Of a DNA stretch of 64,000 nucleotides, positions 9,323 to 18,274 are shown piece by piece. A model generated the notes under the pieces. It worked only from the letters and a program-made list of their open reading frames with translations, made no database searches and was not told the origin of the DNA. Location of the stretch: assembly GCF_000430805.1 (NCBI RefSeq), contig NZ_KE387259.1, positions 248,001 through 312,000 of the forward strand. Direction: 5' to 3'. Made by a program: the position numbers and the translations under genes. How positions within the stretch are numbered: the first letter of the stretch is position 1; each line of letters opens with the position of its first letter. This DNA is from Chitinilyticum aquatile DSM 21506 (lineage in GTDB: Bacteria > Pseudomonadota > Gammaproteobacteria > Burkholderiales > Chitinibacteraceae).

Positions 9323-10360
9323 ATGGACTATCGCACCCTGCCCGGCACGGATCTGGCTGTATCCACCCTTTGCCTGGGCACCATGACCTTCGGCGAACAG
9401 AACAGCGAAGCCGAGGGCCATGCCCAGCTTGACCTGGCGTTTGACGCCGGCATCAATTTCATCGACACCGCCGAAATGTACCCGGTGCCGGCACGCGCCG
9501 AAACGCAGGGCAGCACCGAGCGGATCGTGGGCAGCTGGCTGCGCCGGCAGGAGCGCAGCAGAATCGTGCTGGCCACCAAGGTATCCGGTCCGAACCGCGG
9601 CATGGACTGGATGCGTGGCGGGCCGCAATTTACAAAGGAGCAGATCCACGCGGCCTGCGATGACAGCCTCAGTCGCCTGCAGACCGATTACATCGACCTC
9701 TACCAGCTGCACTGGCCCGCCCGCCATGTGCCGATGTTCGGGCAGACCTATTTCGACCCGGCCAATGAATACACGGATGCACCGGCTCTGGCCGATACGC
9801 TGGCGGCGCTGGGCGAGCTGGTCCGTGCCGGCAAGGTGCGCCATATCGGCGTCTCGAACGAAACGCCCTGGGGCGTGATGGAGTGCAAGCGCCTCGCACG
9901 CGAACTGGGTGTGCCGGTCATCAACACCATCCAGAACGTCTACAACCTGATCAACCGCGGTTTCGAGCTGGGGCTGGCGGAAGTCTGTCACCGCGAAAAC
10001 GTGATGCTGCTGGTCTACAGCCCGCTGGCCTTTGGCCTGCTGTCCGGCAAATATGTCACCAACCCGCACGCGGACGGCCGCATGACGCGCTTCGCCAATT
10101 TCGGCGTGCGCTACCTCAAGCCCTACGTCAACGAGGCCGTTGCCGCCTATTCCGCACTGGCGCAGGAGTATGACCTGACACCGGCACAACTGGCGCTGGG
10201 CTGGGTGAAAAGCCGCTGGTTTGTCGGCAGCACGATCATTGGTGCCACCAGCATCGAGCAGCTGCAGGAAAACCTGTCGGTCTGCGATATCGCACTGCCG
10301 GACGAATTGCTCGCCGCCATCGAGGCGATCCATCGCCGCTGCCCCAGTCCGGCCCACTAG
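9323..10360 (+). CDS. Aldo/keto reductase, Tas type
   Basis: This is an NADP(H)-dependent oxidoreductase of the AKR superfamily. At 345 residues its length matches the Tas/YajO group. The tetrad is visible: Asp and Tyr in FIDTAEMY, Lys in LATKV and His in YQLHWP. The cofactor-binding end contains ARELGVPVIN and a C-terminal STIIGATSIEQL segment. The physiological substrate is not known for most members. The gene stands alone between the repeat at 9171 and a small membrane protein gene. Confidence 0.92.
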   Translation: MDYRTLPGTDLAVSTLCLGTMTFGEQNSEAEGHAQLDLAFDAGINFIDTAEMYPVPARAETQGSTERIVGSWLRRQERSRIVLATKVSGPNRGMDWMRGGPQFTKEQIHAACDDSLSRLQTDYIDLYQLHWPARHVPMFGQTYFDPANEYTDAPALADTLAALGELVRAGKVRHIGVSNETPWGVMECKRLARELGVPVINTIQNVYNLINRGFELGLAEVCHRENVMLLVYSPLAFGLLSGKYVTNPHADGRMTRFANFGVRYLKPYVNEAVAAYSALAQEYDLTPAQLALGWVKSRWFVGSTIIGATSIEQLQENLSVCDIALPDELLAAIEAIHRRCPSPAH

Positions 10361-10564
10361 CAGCCGGTTGAAAAGCTCCGATTCGGGTGACATCAAGCGC
10401 CACGGTGGCGGGCTGTGATGCATGTCACGGTCGCTGTGGCGACAAACGCCCCGAAACATGACGTCATGCTGACAGCTCGTGCGCCGTGCAGCTAAACTGC
10501 TGGCGATGCCGCCTCCGGCCTTGTGCCGGATGGCCGGCCATACCGTCAATCAGGGAGATCATAA

Positions 10565-10891
10565 TTGGAAGAACAAAAACACTCGGGACTGGGCATTGCC
10601 TCATTCGTCACCAGCGTCGTTACCGCCGGACTGATTTTTCTGATGTTCATCATCGCCGGCGTCATGGAAAGCACCACGCCGGGCGGCATCGACGAAAACT
10701 CGCCGGCCGCCATCATCGTGGGCCTGTGCATTCTTGGCCTGCTGGCACTTGACCTGCTGGCCGTCGGCCTGGGGATCGGCGGACTGGTACAGAGCGAGCA
10801 CAAGAAGCTGTTCGCAGCGCTGGGCACCGCCTTTGCCGGCATCACGCTGCTGGGCACCATCCTGCTGATCATCATCGGCAACGCGCTCTAA
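10565..10891 (+). CDS. Small membrane protein, DUF4190-like
   Basis: The product has 108 residues and three predicted membrane helices (about 10-32, 46-75 and 82-106). The pattern KHSGLGIASFVTS at the N-terminus and a second GLGIGGL motif is typical of DUF4190-like proteins of unknown function. The start is an unusual TTG at 10565, supported by AGGGAG at 10552-10557 seven bases upstream. It converges on btuD, which ends 27 bases away. Confidence 0.68.
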   Translation: MEEQKHSGLGIASFVTSVVTAGLIFLMFIIAGVMESTTPGGIDENSPAAIIVGLCILGLLALDLLAVGLGIGGLVQSEHKKLFAALGTAFAGITLLGTILLIIIGNAL

Positions 10892-10917
10892 CACCATCCC
10901 GCAGTGGCGGGCACGCC

Positions 10918-11676
10918 TCAGGTCGGCATGAACCAGCGCCGTCCGCCGTCCTGCAATTCCCTGACCGGGTGCCGATAGAGCTCGCCCAGATGCGCAGCGG
11001 TGAGCACGTCGCCCACTGGCCCGGCCAGATAGCGGCCATCGCCAAAGAGCAGCAGCACGTGGCTGGCAATCTGCACCGCATGGTTCGGATCGTGTGACAC
11101 CATCAGCACCGCAGTCCCCTGCGCCACGCAGTCCTGCAGCACCTGCAGCGCCTGCTGCTGGTGGCGCACATCCAGTTGCGACAGTGGTTCGTCCAGCAAG
11201 AGCAGTGGCGCCTCCTGCGCCAGCACGGTCGCCAGCCCGACGCGGCGGCGCTCGCCGCCGGACAAGGCCGCGAGATCGCGCCCGGCCAGCCCGGCCAGAT
11301 CGAGGCGGGCCAACTGCGCGCGCGCCAGCGCCACATCAGCCTCGCTTTCCCACTGCCAGCGTGCCAGATACGGGAAACGGCCAGTCAGCACACGCTCCAG
11401 CACCGTCTGCGGAAAGGCCTGCTCATCCTGCTGCGCCAGCCAGGCCATCTGCCGTGCGCGCTCGCGGCGCGGGGTCTGATCGAGCGGCCTGCCGGCCAGC
11501 ATGATCCTGCCGGCCGCCGGGAGCTGCCAGCCGGCCAGCGTGGCCAGCAGCGTGCTCTTGCCGCAGCCGTTTTCACCCAGCACCAGCCAGCACTCCCCTG
11601 CGCGGATCGTGATGGACAGATTGGTCAACAGGCAGCGGGCGCCGCGCGCGAGGGAGAGCGACTCGGTCACCAGCAT
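10918..11676 (-). CDS. btuD: ABC transporter ATP-binding protein, vitamin B12 importer BtuD
   Basis: This is the ATPase of a cobalamin ABC importer on the inner face of the membrane. The protein has 252 residues, with Walker A (GENGCGKSTLL), signature (LSGGERRRVGLATVLAQ), Walker B (LLLLDEPLSQLD) and the switch His (VLMVSHD). ATG 11676 overlaps the btuC stop by one base (TGATG), so the two are translationally coupled. FecCD-type partners also serve siderophore importers. The B12 assignment rests on the nearby btuF, cobO and riboswitch-controlled btuB. Confidence 0.88.
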   Translation of the reverse strand: MLVTESLSLARGARCLLTNLSITIRAGECWLVLGENGCGKSTLLATLAGWQLPAAGRIMLAGRPLDQTPRRERARQMAWLAQQDEQAFPQTVLERVLTGRFPYLARWQWESEADVALARAQLARLDLAGLAGRDLAALSGGERRRVGLATVLAQEAPLLLLDEPLSQLDVRHQQQALQVLQDCVAQGTAVLMVSHDPNHAVQIASHVLLLFGDGRYLAGPVGDVLTAAHLGELYRHPVRELQDGGRRWFMPT

Positions 11677-12662
11677 CAGCGTCCACCCTTTTGCTGCAAC
11701 AGCCACAGAAACACGGGCACACCGAGCAGGCCCATCACCACGCCGACCGGCAATTGCTGCGGAGCCAACAGCGTACGCGCCAGCACATCGGCCAGCAGCA
11801 GCACCAGCCCGCCACCAAGGACGGAAGCCGGCAGCAGCAGACGCAGATCCTGCCCCAGCAGCAGCCGCAGTGCGTGCGGCACGATGAGTCCGACAAAGCC
11901 GATCATGCCGGCCGTTGTCACCGCCAGCGCGCACGCCAGCGCGGCCAGCACATAAACCACCCAGCGAAGAGTATGCACATTCAATCCCAATGAATGCGAG
12001 TGCTGCAGACCTATACCCAGAATATTCAATGCAGGCGCCAGCAGAAAACCCAGCACCAGGAACACGGCCAGCCCGATCAGTGCCAGCTGCCAGCCCGCGC
12101 CCGAAAGATCGCCCAGCAACCAGAACACCATGCCGCGCAGGAGACCGTCCGGCGCAATGCTCAGCAGCAGCGACGACAGGGCGCCACAGAAGGCAGCCAG
12201 CGCAACACCGGTCAGCAACAATCGCGCCTGCGTGGCCGAATGGTCGCTGCCAGCCAGCCAGAACACGATCAGAATCGTCGCCAGCGCACCAGCGCCCGCC
12301 GCCAGATTCACGAGCAGCACGCTGCCACCCAGCAGCATGGCCAGCAAGGCGCCGACACTGGCGCCGCCAGAAGTACCAAGAATGTAGGGGTCGGCCAGCG
12401 GGTTGCGCAGCAATACCTGTTGCAGGCAGCCAGCCAGCGCCAGCAAGCCCCCCACCGCCACCGCCGCCAGCGTGCGCGGCAGCCGCAGATTGATAATCAC
12501 ATCGCGCGCTGCTTGCCCAGCTTCACCGGAGTGCAACACCTCTCCAAGCGGCAGGCTGCTGCTGCCAATCGCCAGGCTCAGCAGTATGGCCAGCAGCACC
12601 AGCAGCAGCAGGCCGGCGAGCACCAGGCCGAAGCGGCCCCGCTGCAATCGCTCAGCGGCCAT
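11676..12662 (-). CDS. btuC: Vitamin B12 ABC transporter permease BtuC (FecCD family)
   Basis: This is the inner-membrane permease with about ten helices, 328 residues. The family segments NPLADPYILGTSGGAS and GMIGFVGLIVPHALRLLLG (the coupling region) are present. The gene is first in a two-gene unit with btuD and divergent from the HD-GYP gene, with only 91 bases between them. That gap leaves no room for a cobalamin riboswitch, unlike the btuB block 7 kb away. Substrate assignment as B12 is by context. Confidence 0.88.
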   Translation of the reverse strand: MAAERLQRGRFGLVLAGLLLLVLLAILLSLAIGSSSLPLGEVLHSGEAGQAARDVIINLRLPRTLAAVAVGGLLALAGCLQQVLLRNPLADPYILGTSGGASVGALLAMLLGGSVLLVNLAAGAGALATILIVFWLAGSDHSATQARLLLTGVALAAFCGALSSLLLSIAPDGLLRGMVFWLLGDLSGAGWQLALIGLAVFLVLGFLLAPALNILGIGLQHSHSLGLNVHTLRWVVYVLAALACALAVTTAGMIGFVGLIVPHALRLLLGQDLRLLLPASVLGGGLVLLLADVLARTLLAPQQLPVGVVMGLLGVPVFLWLLQQKGGR

Positions 12663-12753
12663 GCACTTCTTCTTTCATTACAAAAAAGCCTCCGGTCAAT
12701 TCGTGCCAGTCTTGCTACGATAAAGCCAGACCAGCCAACAAAACGAGCCCGCC

Positions 12754-15672
12754 GTGAACGATGCGCTGAAAAAAGAGCACCCCATTCCGCTCTACATCCA
12801 CATTTCCTACCTGTTCATCGGTCTGCTGCTGAGCTATGCCGCCATCACCGGCTGGTATCAGTACCGCGAAACCTCGCAACTGCTCAAGGACAATGCCAAG
12901 GGGCGTTTCGAGCAGATCGCACGGATGACGGCCAGCGAGGTGCAGAGCCTCTACCGCCCGGCCGAAGTCAGCGTTTCACTGCTGGCCAACGAGCGGCTGA
13001 TGAACGCCGGAACACTGGAAGCACGCCTCGACAGCCTGCAGTTTCTGGTCAATGCCATCGCACAGCAGCCGGCCAGCAGCAGCATCTACATGGGCTACGC
13101 CAACGGCGATTTTTTCATGCTGCGCCGCTATCTGGACGAAGCGGATCTGAAGCAGAAATTCAATCCGCCTGCGCTGACCCGCTGGATTGTACAGAGCATT
13201 GTCCGCGACGGAGAAACCGTTCGGGGCGAATACCTTTTTTTCGACGTCAAACTGCGCCAGCTCGGCAGGCAGCTCGACCCGGCCTACCGTTATGATCCGC
13301 GTCCGCGCGGCTGGTATGAAGCGGCCATCAAGCAGGATGATGTCATCATCACGCCGCCCTATTATTTCTTTACCTCCCAGTCTGCCGGCGTCACACTGGC
13401 ACAACGCAGCAGCAACGGTCAGGCAGTGGCCGGGATCGACATCAATCTGCATAGCATCGGCACACTGCTGCAGCAATCACGCACGACGCCCGATTCACGC
13501 CTCCTGCTGGTCAGCCCCAATGGCAACATACTCGGCTCGCATCAGGGACAGGTGCAAACGGTAAAGCAAGCTGACGGCAGTGTGCGACTGCCAAGGCTGG
13601 ATGAATTGGATACCCCTTTGCTGAACGCCATGCGCCAGCAAGGAGCCACCGCTCCCGGCAAGCCCTTCGTGCTGGACGTTGAGGGGCAGCAGTGGCAGGG
13701 AATGACCAGTGCCATTCCGCTGCTCGGGGACAAGTCACTGCTACTGATGATGGCCACGCCAATGAACGAGCTGCTGGTCGATGCCATCCGGATCCGTAAT
13801 CGCAGCATCATTGTCACACTGCTCAGTGTCACATTCGGGCTGGCACTGGCAATGTGGCTTGCGCACCTGGCAGCGCGGCCACTGGATGCGCTCTCGGGCG
13901 AAATGCAGAAAATCGAGCGCTTCCAGTTCGACGAGCCCGTACGCCTGAAAACACACATTCTGGAAGTTGCGCGGCTTGGCAATGCGCTGGGCAACATGAA
14001 GGATACGGTACACCGCTTCATGGAGCTGTCGCAGGCTCTGGCAAGCGAAACCCGGTTTGATCGGCTGCTCTCGCGCATCCTGCGGGAAATGCAGGGCATC
14101 ACCCGATCCGAGGGCGGCATCATCTACCTGCTCGAAGCCGACGGCCACACGCTGCAGGCGGCCCAGGCACGCTGGCAGGACGAACTGCTGGCCCTCGACA
14201 CACCGCAAGGGATCGACCTGCACGACGAGCATCTGCTCAGCAACGCCCTGCGCGAATCGCGTCTGGCCAGCGCCACCTCCGGCTGCGATCTGCAGCAGGC
14301 TTTCCCCTTGCTGCCACTCGATGGCGGCGATCGGCTTACACTGCTGACGCTGCCGCTGCGCAGCAAGGATGGCGAACTGCTCGGCGTACTGGCACTGATC
14401 AGCGACGAACAGAAGCAGGAACTCGGTCCCGACCTGCTCGCCTTCATCAGCGCGCTGTCGGGCACCGCAGCCACCGCGCTCTATACGCAGCGCCTGCTGA
14501 ACGAACAGAAAATCCTGCTGGAAGCCTTCATCCAGCTCATTGCCGGCGCGATCGACTCCAAGAGCCCCTACACCGGTGGCCACTGCCAGCGCGTGCCGGA
14601 ACTCACCAAGATGCTGGCGCAAGCCGCTTGCGAGCAGAAGGATGGCCCATTCCGCGATTTCCATCTCAGCGAAGAACAATGGGAAGAACTGCACATCGCG
14701 GCCTGGCTGCACGATTGCGGCAAGGTCACGACGCCTGAATACGTGGTGGACAAGGCCACCAAGCTGGAAACGTTATACGACCGCATCCACGAAGTTCGCA
14801 TGCGCTTCGAAGTGCTCAAGCGGGATGCTGAAATCCGCTGCTGGCAGGGCATTGCCAATGGCGGCGATCCCGATGCGCTAAAAACCGAACTGATGACCGA
14901 GCTGGCACAGCTGGATGAGGATTACGCCTTTGTCGCCACCTGCAACGAAGGCGGTGAATTCATGGCGGCGGAAAAAGTGGCAAGACTGCAGCAGATTGCT
15001 GCACGCCAGTGGCAGCGCACGCTGTCCGACCGCATCGGCATCTCGCACGAAGAAAAGGAACGCAAGGAACGCACGCCGGAGCCAGCACTGCCCGCGACCG
15101 AGCCGCTGCTGTCCGACAAGCCGGAGCACATCATCGTGCGCCGCGAGCGCGACCGCATAGGCGACGACAATCCCTGGGGGTTCCGCGTCACCGTCCCGGA
15201 GCATCTGTACAATCGCGGCGAACTCTACAATCTCGCCGTTGCCCGTGGCACGCTCTCGGAAGAAGAACGCTTCAAGATCAACGAGCACATCATCCAGACC
15301 ATCATCATGCTGGAGAAACTGCCCTTCCCGCGCCATCTGCAGCGCGTGCCGGAAATCGCCGGCGGCCACCACGAGAAGATGGATGGCAGCGGCTATCCGA
15401 AACGGCTGCAGCGCGATGAAATGAGCCTGCCCGCACGCATGATGGCGATTGCCGACATTTTCGAGGCGCTGACCGCCATCGATCGCCCCTACAAGAAAGG
15501 CAAGACACTCTCGGAAGCCATCAAGATCATGAGCTTCATGAAGAAAGACCAGCACATCGATCCGGAGCTGTTCGACCTGTTCCTGCGTACAGGGATCTAT
15601 CGCCGCTATGCTGAGCGCTTCATGCAGCCGGCGCAGATTGACGAAGTCGACATCAGCAGCTATCTGACCTAA
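12754..15672 (+). CDS. Membrane-bound HD-GYP c-di-GMP phosphodiesterase with Cache, HAMP and GAF domains
   Basis: The protein has 972 residues from GTG 12754. Its layout is TM1 (about 13-35), a large periplasmic dCache-like domain (to about 335, with the RPRGWYEAAIKQ segment), TM2 (about 347-370), HAMP, GAF (about 430-580) and a C-terminal HD-GYP domain. The HD pair is in WLHDCGK (near 653) and the second half has HHEKMDGSGYP (near 871), so metal and c-di-GMP residues look intact. About 140 more residues than usual separate the two halves, including a charged, Pro-rich stretch. It should degrade c-di-GMP in response to a small periplasmic ligand. No cognate cyclase is adjacent. Confidence 0.92.
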   Translation: MNDALKKEHPIPLYIHISYLFIGLLLSYAAITGWYQYRETSQLLKDNAKGRFEQIARMTASEVQSLYRPAEVSVSLLANERLMNAGTLEARLDSLQFLVNAIAQQPASSSIYMGYANGDFFMLRRYLDEADLKQKFNPPALTRWIVQSIVRDGETVRGEYLFFDVKLRQLGRQLDPAYRYDPRPRGWYEAAIKQDDVIITPPYYFFTSQSAGVTLAQRSSNGQAVAGIDINLHSIGTLLQQSRTTPDSRLLLVSPNGNILGSHQGQVQTVKQADGSVRLPRLDELDTPLLNAMRQQGATAPGKPFVLDVEGQQWQGMTSAIPLLGDKSLLLMMATPMNELLVDAIRIRNRSIIVTLLSVTFGLALAMWLAHLAARPLDALSGEMQKIERFQFDEPVRLKTHILEVARLGNALGNMKDTVHRFMELSQALASETRFDRLLSRILREMQGITRSEGGIIYLLEADGHTLQAAQARWQDELLALDTPQGIDLHDEHLLSNALRESRLASATSGCDLQQAFPLLPLDGGDRLTLLTLPLRSKDGELLGVLALISDEQKQELGPDLLAFISALSGTAATALYTQRLLNEQKILLEAFIQLIAGAIDSKSPYTGGHCQRVPELTKMLAQAACEQKDGPFRDFHLSEEQWEELHIAAWLHDCGKVTTPEYVVDKATKLETLYDRIHEVRMRFEVLKRDAEIRCWQGIANGGDPDALKTELMTELAQLDEDYAFVATCNEGGEFMAAEKVARLQQIAARQWQRTLSDRIGISHEEKERKERTPEPALPATEPLLSDKPEHIIVRRERDRIGDDNPWGFRVTVPEHLYNRGELYNLAVARGTLSEEERFKINEHIIQTIIMLEKLPFPRHLQRVPEIAGGHHEKMDGSGYPKRLQRDEMSLPARMMAIADIFEALTAIDRPYKKGKTLSEAIKIMSFMKKDQHIDPELFDLFLRTGIYRRYAERFMQPAQIDEVDISSYLT

Positions 15673-15682
15673 ATACAGCCAA

Positions 15683-15731
15683 GGGTATCGATATCCAAGA
15701 CACTATTTTATTTGGCTGCACATCGATACCC
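15683..15731 (+). repeat. Dispersed palindromic intergenic repeat, copy 3
   Basis: The 10-bp arms GGGTATCGAT and ATCGATACCC are perfect, with an internal GGCTGC. It lies 11 bases after the HD-GYP stop codon. Confidence 0.65.
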
Positions 15732-15880
15732 ATCAAGTTTTATTCACTGCATAGCACCGCGTGCCGCATGACCCAACCAGCATCACTCCTATCCGTACCT
15801 TTGCACGCAGGCTGGTTTGCCTTATGCCGCACGCATCCCTATAAACAGACTATCCCGTTTGCTGTCGAAGGATACTGCCC

Positions 15881-16672
15881 GTGCGAACCTGGCTGAGCAT
15901 TCTGGCCACTCTGGCTCTGCTCTGCGCCATCGGCGCGGCCCAGGCACGCCAGATCGTCCGCGTGGGGGCTTACAGCTTCCCGCCGTATGTGACGATTGAT
16001 GCCGCCGGCGAAGCACAGATCGAACTGGTGGAATTGCTCAACCGCCATCAGGACAGGTACGAATTCAGGATCGTCACCACCAGCCCCAGCCGGCGCTATT
16101 ACGACTTCAGCCGCAATGCCTTCGACGTGATGTTCTATGAAAACCGCGACTGGGGATGGCAACGCTACCCGGTCGAGGTCAGCCCGGTGTACCTGACAGG
16201 AGGTGAACAGTATGTTGCGCTGCAACGCCCCGGCCGGACCCAGCGCTATTTCGATGATTTCAGCGGCAAGCGCATGCTCGGAATGCGTGGTTATCATTAC
16301 GGTTTTGCCAGCTTCAACAGCGACCCGGAATTCCTGCGCCGCAAGTTCGGCATGATCGGTACCACCAATAACGAAGCCACGCTTCGCCTCTTGCTGGATG
16401 GCAAGGGCGATGTGGCAGTCGTGACTTCGGCCTACCTGAGCCAGTATCTGGCGGCGAACCCCGAACTGCGCTCCCGCCTTATGATTTCCGACCGGCTCGA
16501 CCAGGAATACCGCCACACCATACTCGTCCGCAGCGATTTCGAGCCGAACGCAGCCGAACTGGCTGCGTTGCTGCGTGAACTTGAAAAATCCGGCGTGTTG
16601 CGCCCGCTGTGGCAGAAATACGGTTCGCCTGGACGCAGCGACCCCGACAAACTCACCCGGCCCAAGCCCTAG
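15881..16672 (+). CDS. Periplasmic solute-binding protein, family 3
   Basis: The product has 263 residues from GTG 15881. A signal peptide (residues 1-22, ending AAQA-RQ) is followed by the family start VRVGAYSFPPYVTID. It resembles amino-acid-type binding proteins (SBP family 3). No permease or ATPase gene is next to it, so it may be an orphan binding protein that feeds another importer or a membrane sensor. The upstream neighbour is a Cache-containing HD-GYP receptor on the same strand, and a functional link is possible but not shown. It converges on btuF with 30 bases between. Confidence 0.82.
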   Translation: MRTWLSILATLALLCAIGAAQARQIVRVGAYSFPPYVTIDAAGEAQIELVELLNRHQDRYEFRIVTTSPSRRYYDFSRNAFDVMFYENRDWGWQRYPVEVSPVYLTGGEQYVALQRPGRTQRYFDDFSGKRMLGMRGYHYGFASFNSDPEFLRRKFGMIGTTNNEATLRLLLDGKGDVAVVTSAYLSQYLAANPELRSRLMISDRLDQEYRHTILVRSDFEPNAAELAALLRELEKSGVLRPLWQKYGSPGRSDPDKLTRPKP

Positions 16673-16702
16673 CACAGGGTACTGAATAACACCCAGCCAG
16701 AT

Positions 16703-17605
16703 TCAGCGGCCCCCCTTGCGGGCCTGCTCGACCGCTTCACACAGGGCCGCGGTGCCTTCCACGAGTCTTGGCCCCATGCGCACCAGAATATCGGGCGGCA
16801 GCACATGCAGCTGACTATTCTGCACAGCCGGCAGACTGCGCCATTGCTGCCATTGCGCAAGCGGCCTGCCCTCTTCGCCACCGCTGGTAATGATGGCCTG
16901 CGGGCGCGCGGCCAGCACCGCTTCAATATCAACGGTGGGCACCAGCACAGGCTGCCCGGCAAACACATTGACCGCTCCGCACACCCGCAAGGCATCGCTG
17001 ATGTACTGCTGGCCATTGATCGTCAGCAAGGGCTGCTTCCATACCTGATAGAACACGCGCACCGGCTGCCGCTGCGAGTAGGTTTTTTCCAGTCTGGCAA
17101 GCTGCGTGCGATAAGCCGCCGCCGCCCGAGACGCGCCGGCAGACTGCCCGGCGAGCACACCGAGGCGCTCCAGACTTGAAGGTATGTCGCTCAGCTTTCC
17201 TGATTCATTGACATAGACAGGAATACCCATTGCCCGTATCTGATCAAGCTGGCGCTGCGGGTTGCCGCTTTGCCAGGCGATGACCAGATCGGGCTTCAGG
17301 GTCCGGATGCGCTCCAGGTCAAAACCGTTGTAGCCGCCGACACGCTCGATCTGGCGGGCAGCGGGCGGGTAATCACTGTAATCGACCGCCCCCACGATCT
17401 GCCCGCCCGCGCCGATGGCAAACAGGTTCTCGGTCACGTGCGGCGCCAGGCTGATGATGCGCCGGGCCGGCTGTGCCAGTGTGATGGTCGTACCACGGTC
17501 ATCCCGGACAGACACTGCGGCCTGAGCCACCGGCAGCAGTGAGGTCATGATTCCGCTGCAAATGATGGACCGCCGCAGCCATGATCGAGCCGGGAGCATC
17601 AGCAT
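16703..17605 (-). CDS. btuF: Periplasmic vitamin B12-binding protein BtuF
   Basis: It captures cobalamin in the periplasm and delivers it to BtuCD. From ATG 17605 the protein has 300 residues. A signal peptide ends near PVAQA-AV, and the type III binding fold follows with the RIISLAPHVTENLFAIGAG and KPDLVIAWQSGN segments. ATG 17605 lies four bases after the cobO stop, so the two are one operon. A start at 17599 is also possible. The family also includes siderophore-binding proteins; the riboswitch-controlled neighbours support B12. Confidence 0.88.
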   Translation of the reverse strand: MLMLPARSWLRRSIICSGIMTSLLPVAQAAVSVRDDRGTTITLAQPARRIISLAPHVTENLFAIGAGGQIVGAVDYSDYPPAARQIERVGGYNGFDLERIRTLKPDLVIAWQSGNPQRQLDQIRAMGIPVYVNESGKLSDIPSSLERLGVLAGQSAGASRAAAAYRTQLARLEKTYSQRQPVRVFYQVWKQPLLTINGQQYISDALRVCGAVNVFAGQPVLVPTVDIEAVLAARPQAIITSGGEEGRPLAQWQQWRSLPAVQNSQLHVLPPDILVRMGPRLVEGTAALCEAVEQARKGGR

Positions 17606-17609
17606 TGCT

Positions 17610-18209
17610 TCACCACTCCACGCCTTTCTGCGCCCGGATGCCGGCATTGAAGGCATGTTTTTCGTTGTCGATCACCGACACGGTGTCGGCGATGGCGTGC
17701 AGCTCCGGGATCGCCGCCCGCCCGGTGATGACCACATGCTGCATCTCCGGCCGGCTTTCCAGATCAGCCAGCACCACGGCCTTGTCGAGGTAGCCGTAGG
17801 ATAGGCAGTAGGTCAGCTCGTCGAGCACGACCAGGTCATAGGACGCATCCGCCAGCATCCGGCTGGCAATCGTCCACGCTTCCTCGGCTTTGCGCGTGTC
17901 CCCTTCGCGGTTCTGCGTATCCCAGGTGAAACCGTCGCCCATCACATGCCATTCGCAATGCTTGCCGAGCAGCGCCTCTTCGCCGGTATCGGTGCGGCTC
18001 TTGATGAACTGCACGACGCCGACCTTCATGCCGTGACCGATGGCGCGGGCCACCATGCCGAAGGCCGACGAAGACTTGCCCTTGCCGTTGCCGGTAAGCA
18101 GGATCAGGATGCCGGTATCGATACTGGCCTCCGTAATTCTGGCGTCGATCAGCGATTTCTTGCGTGCCATGCGGGCAGCGTGGCGGGCATTGCGTTCCAG
18201 GTCGGACAT
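17610..18209 (-). CDS. cobO: Cob(I)alamin adenosyltransferase, CobO/BtuR type
   Basis: It transfers the adenosyl group of ATP to reduced corrinoid to make adenosylcobalamin, in salvage or synthesis. The protein has 199 residues, with P-loop GNGKGKSSSAFG, the DLVVLDELTYCLSYGYLD motif, and a C-terminus ending in KGVEW like other CobO/BtuR proteins. It sits between btuB and btuF in one transcription direction, 65 bases after btuB and 4 before btuF. This order makes an uptake-and-activation operon. Confidence 0.95.
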   Translation of the reverse strand: MSDLERNARHAARMARKKSLIDARITEASIDTGILILLTGNGKGKSSSAFGMVARAIGHGMKVGVVQFIKSRTDTGEEALLGKHCEWHVMGDGFTWDTQNREGDTRKAEEAWTIASRMLADASYDLVVLDELTYCLSYGYLDKAVVLADLESRPEMQHVVITGRAAIPELHAIADTVSVIDNEKHAFNAGIRAQKGVEW

Positions 18210-18274
18210 GCGGCGTATTCCTGCATAAAAACGGTTAAAACCCGGCCAGCACGCCAGCCGGGGACGGACAGAGA

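Noticed and set aside
11995-12020. CTGCAGACCTATACCCAG inside btuC, resembling the palindrome family
   Set aside because: It has only one arm and lies in a conserved coding region; all other copies are intergenic.
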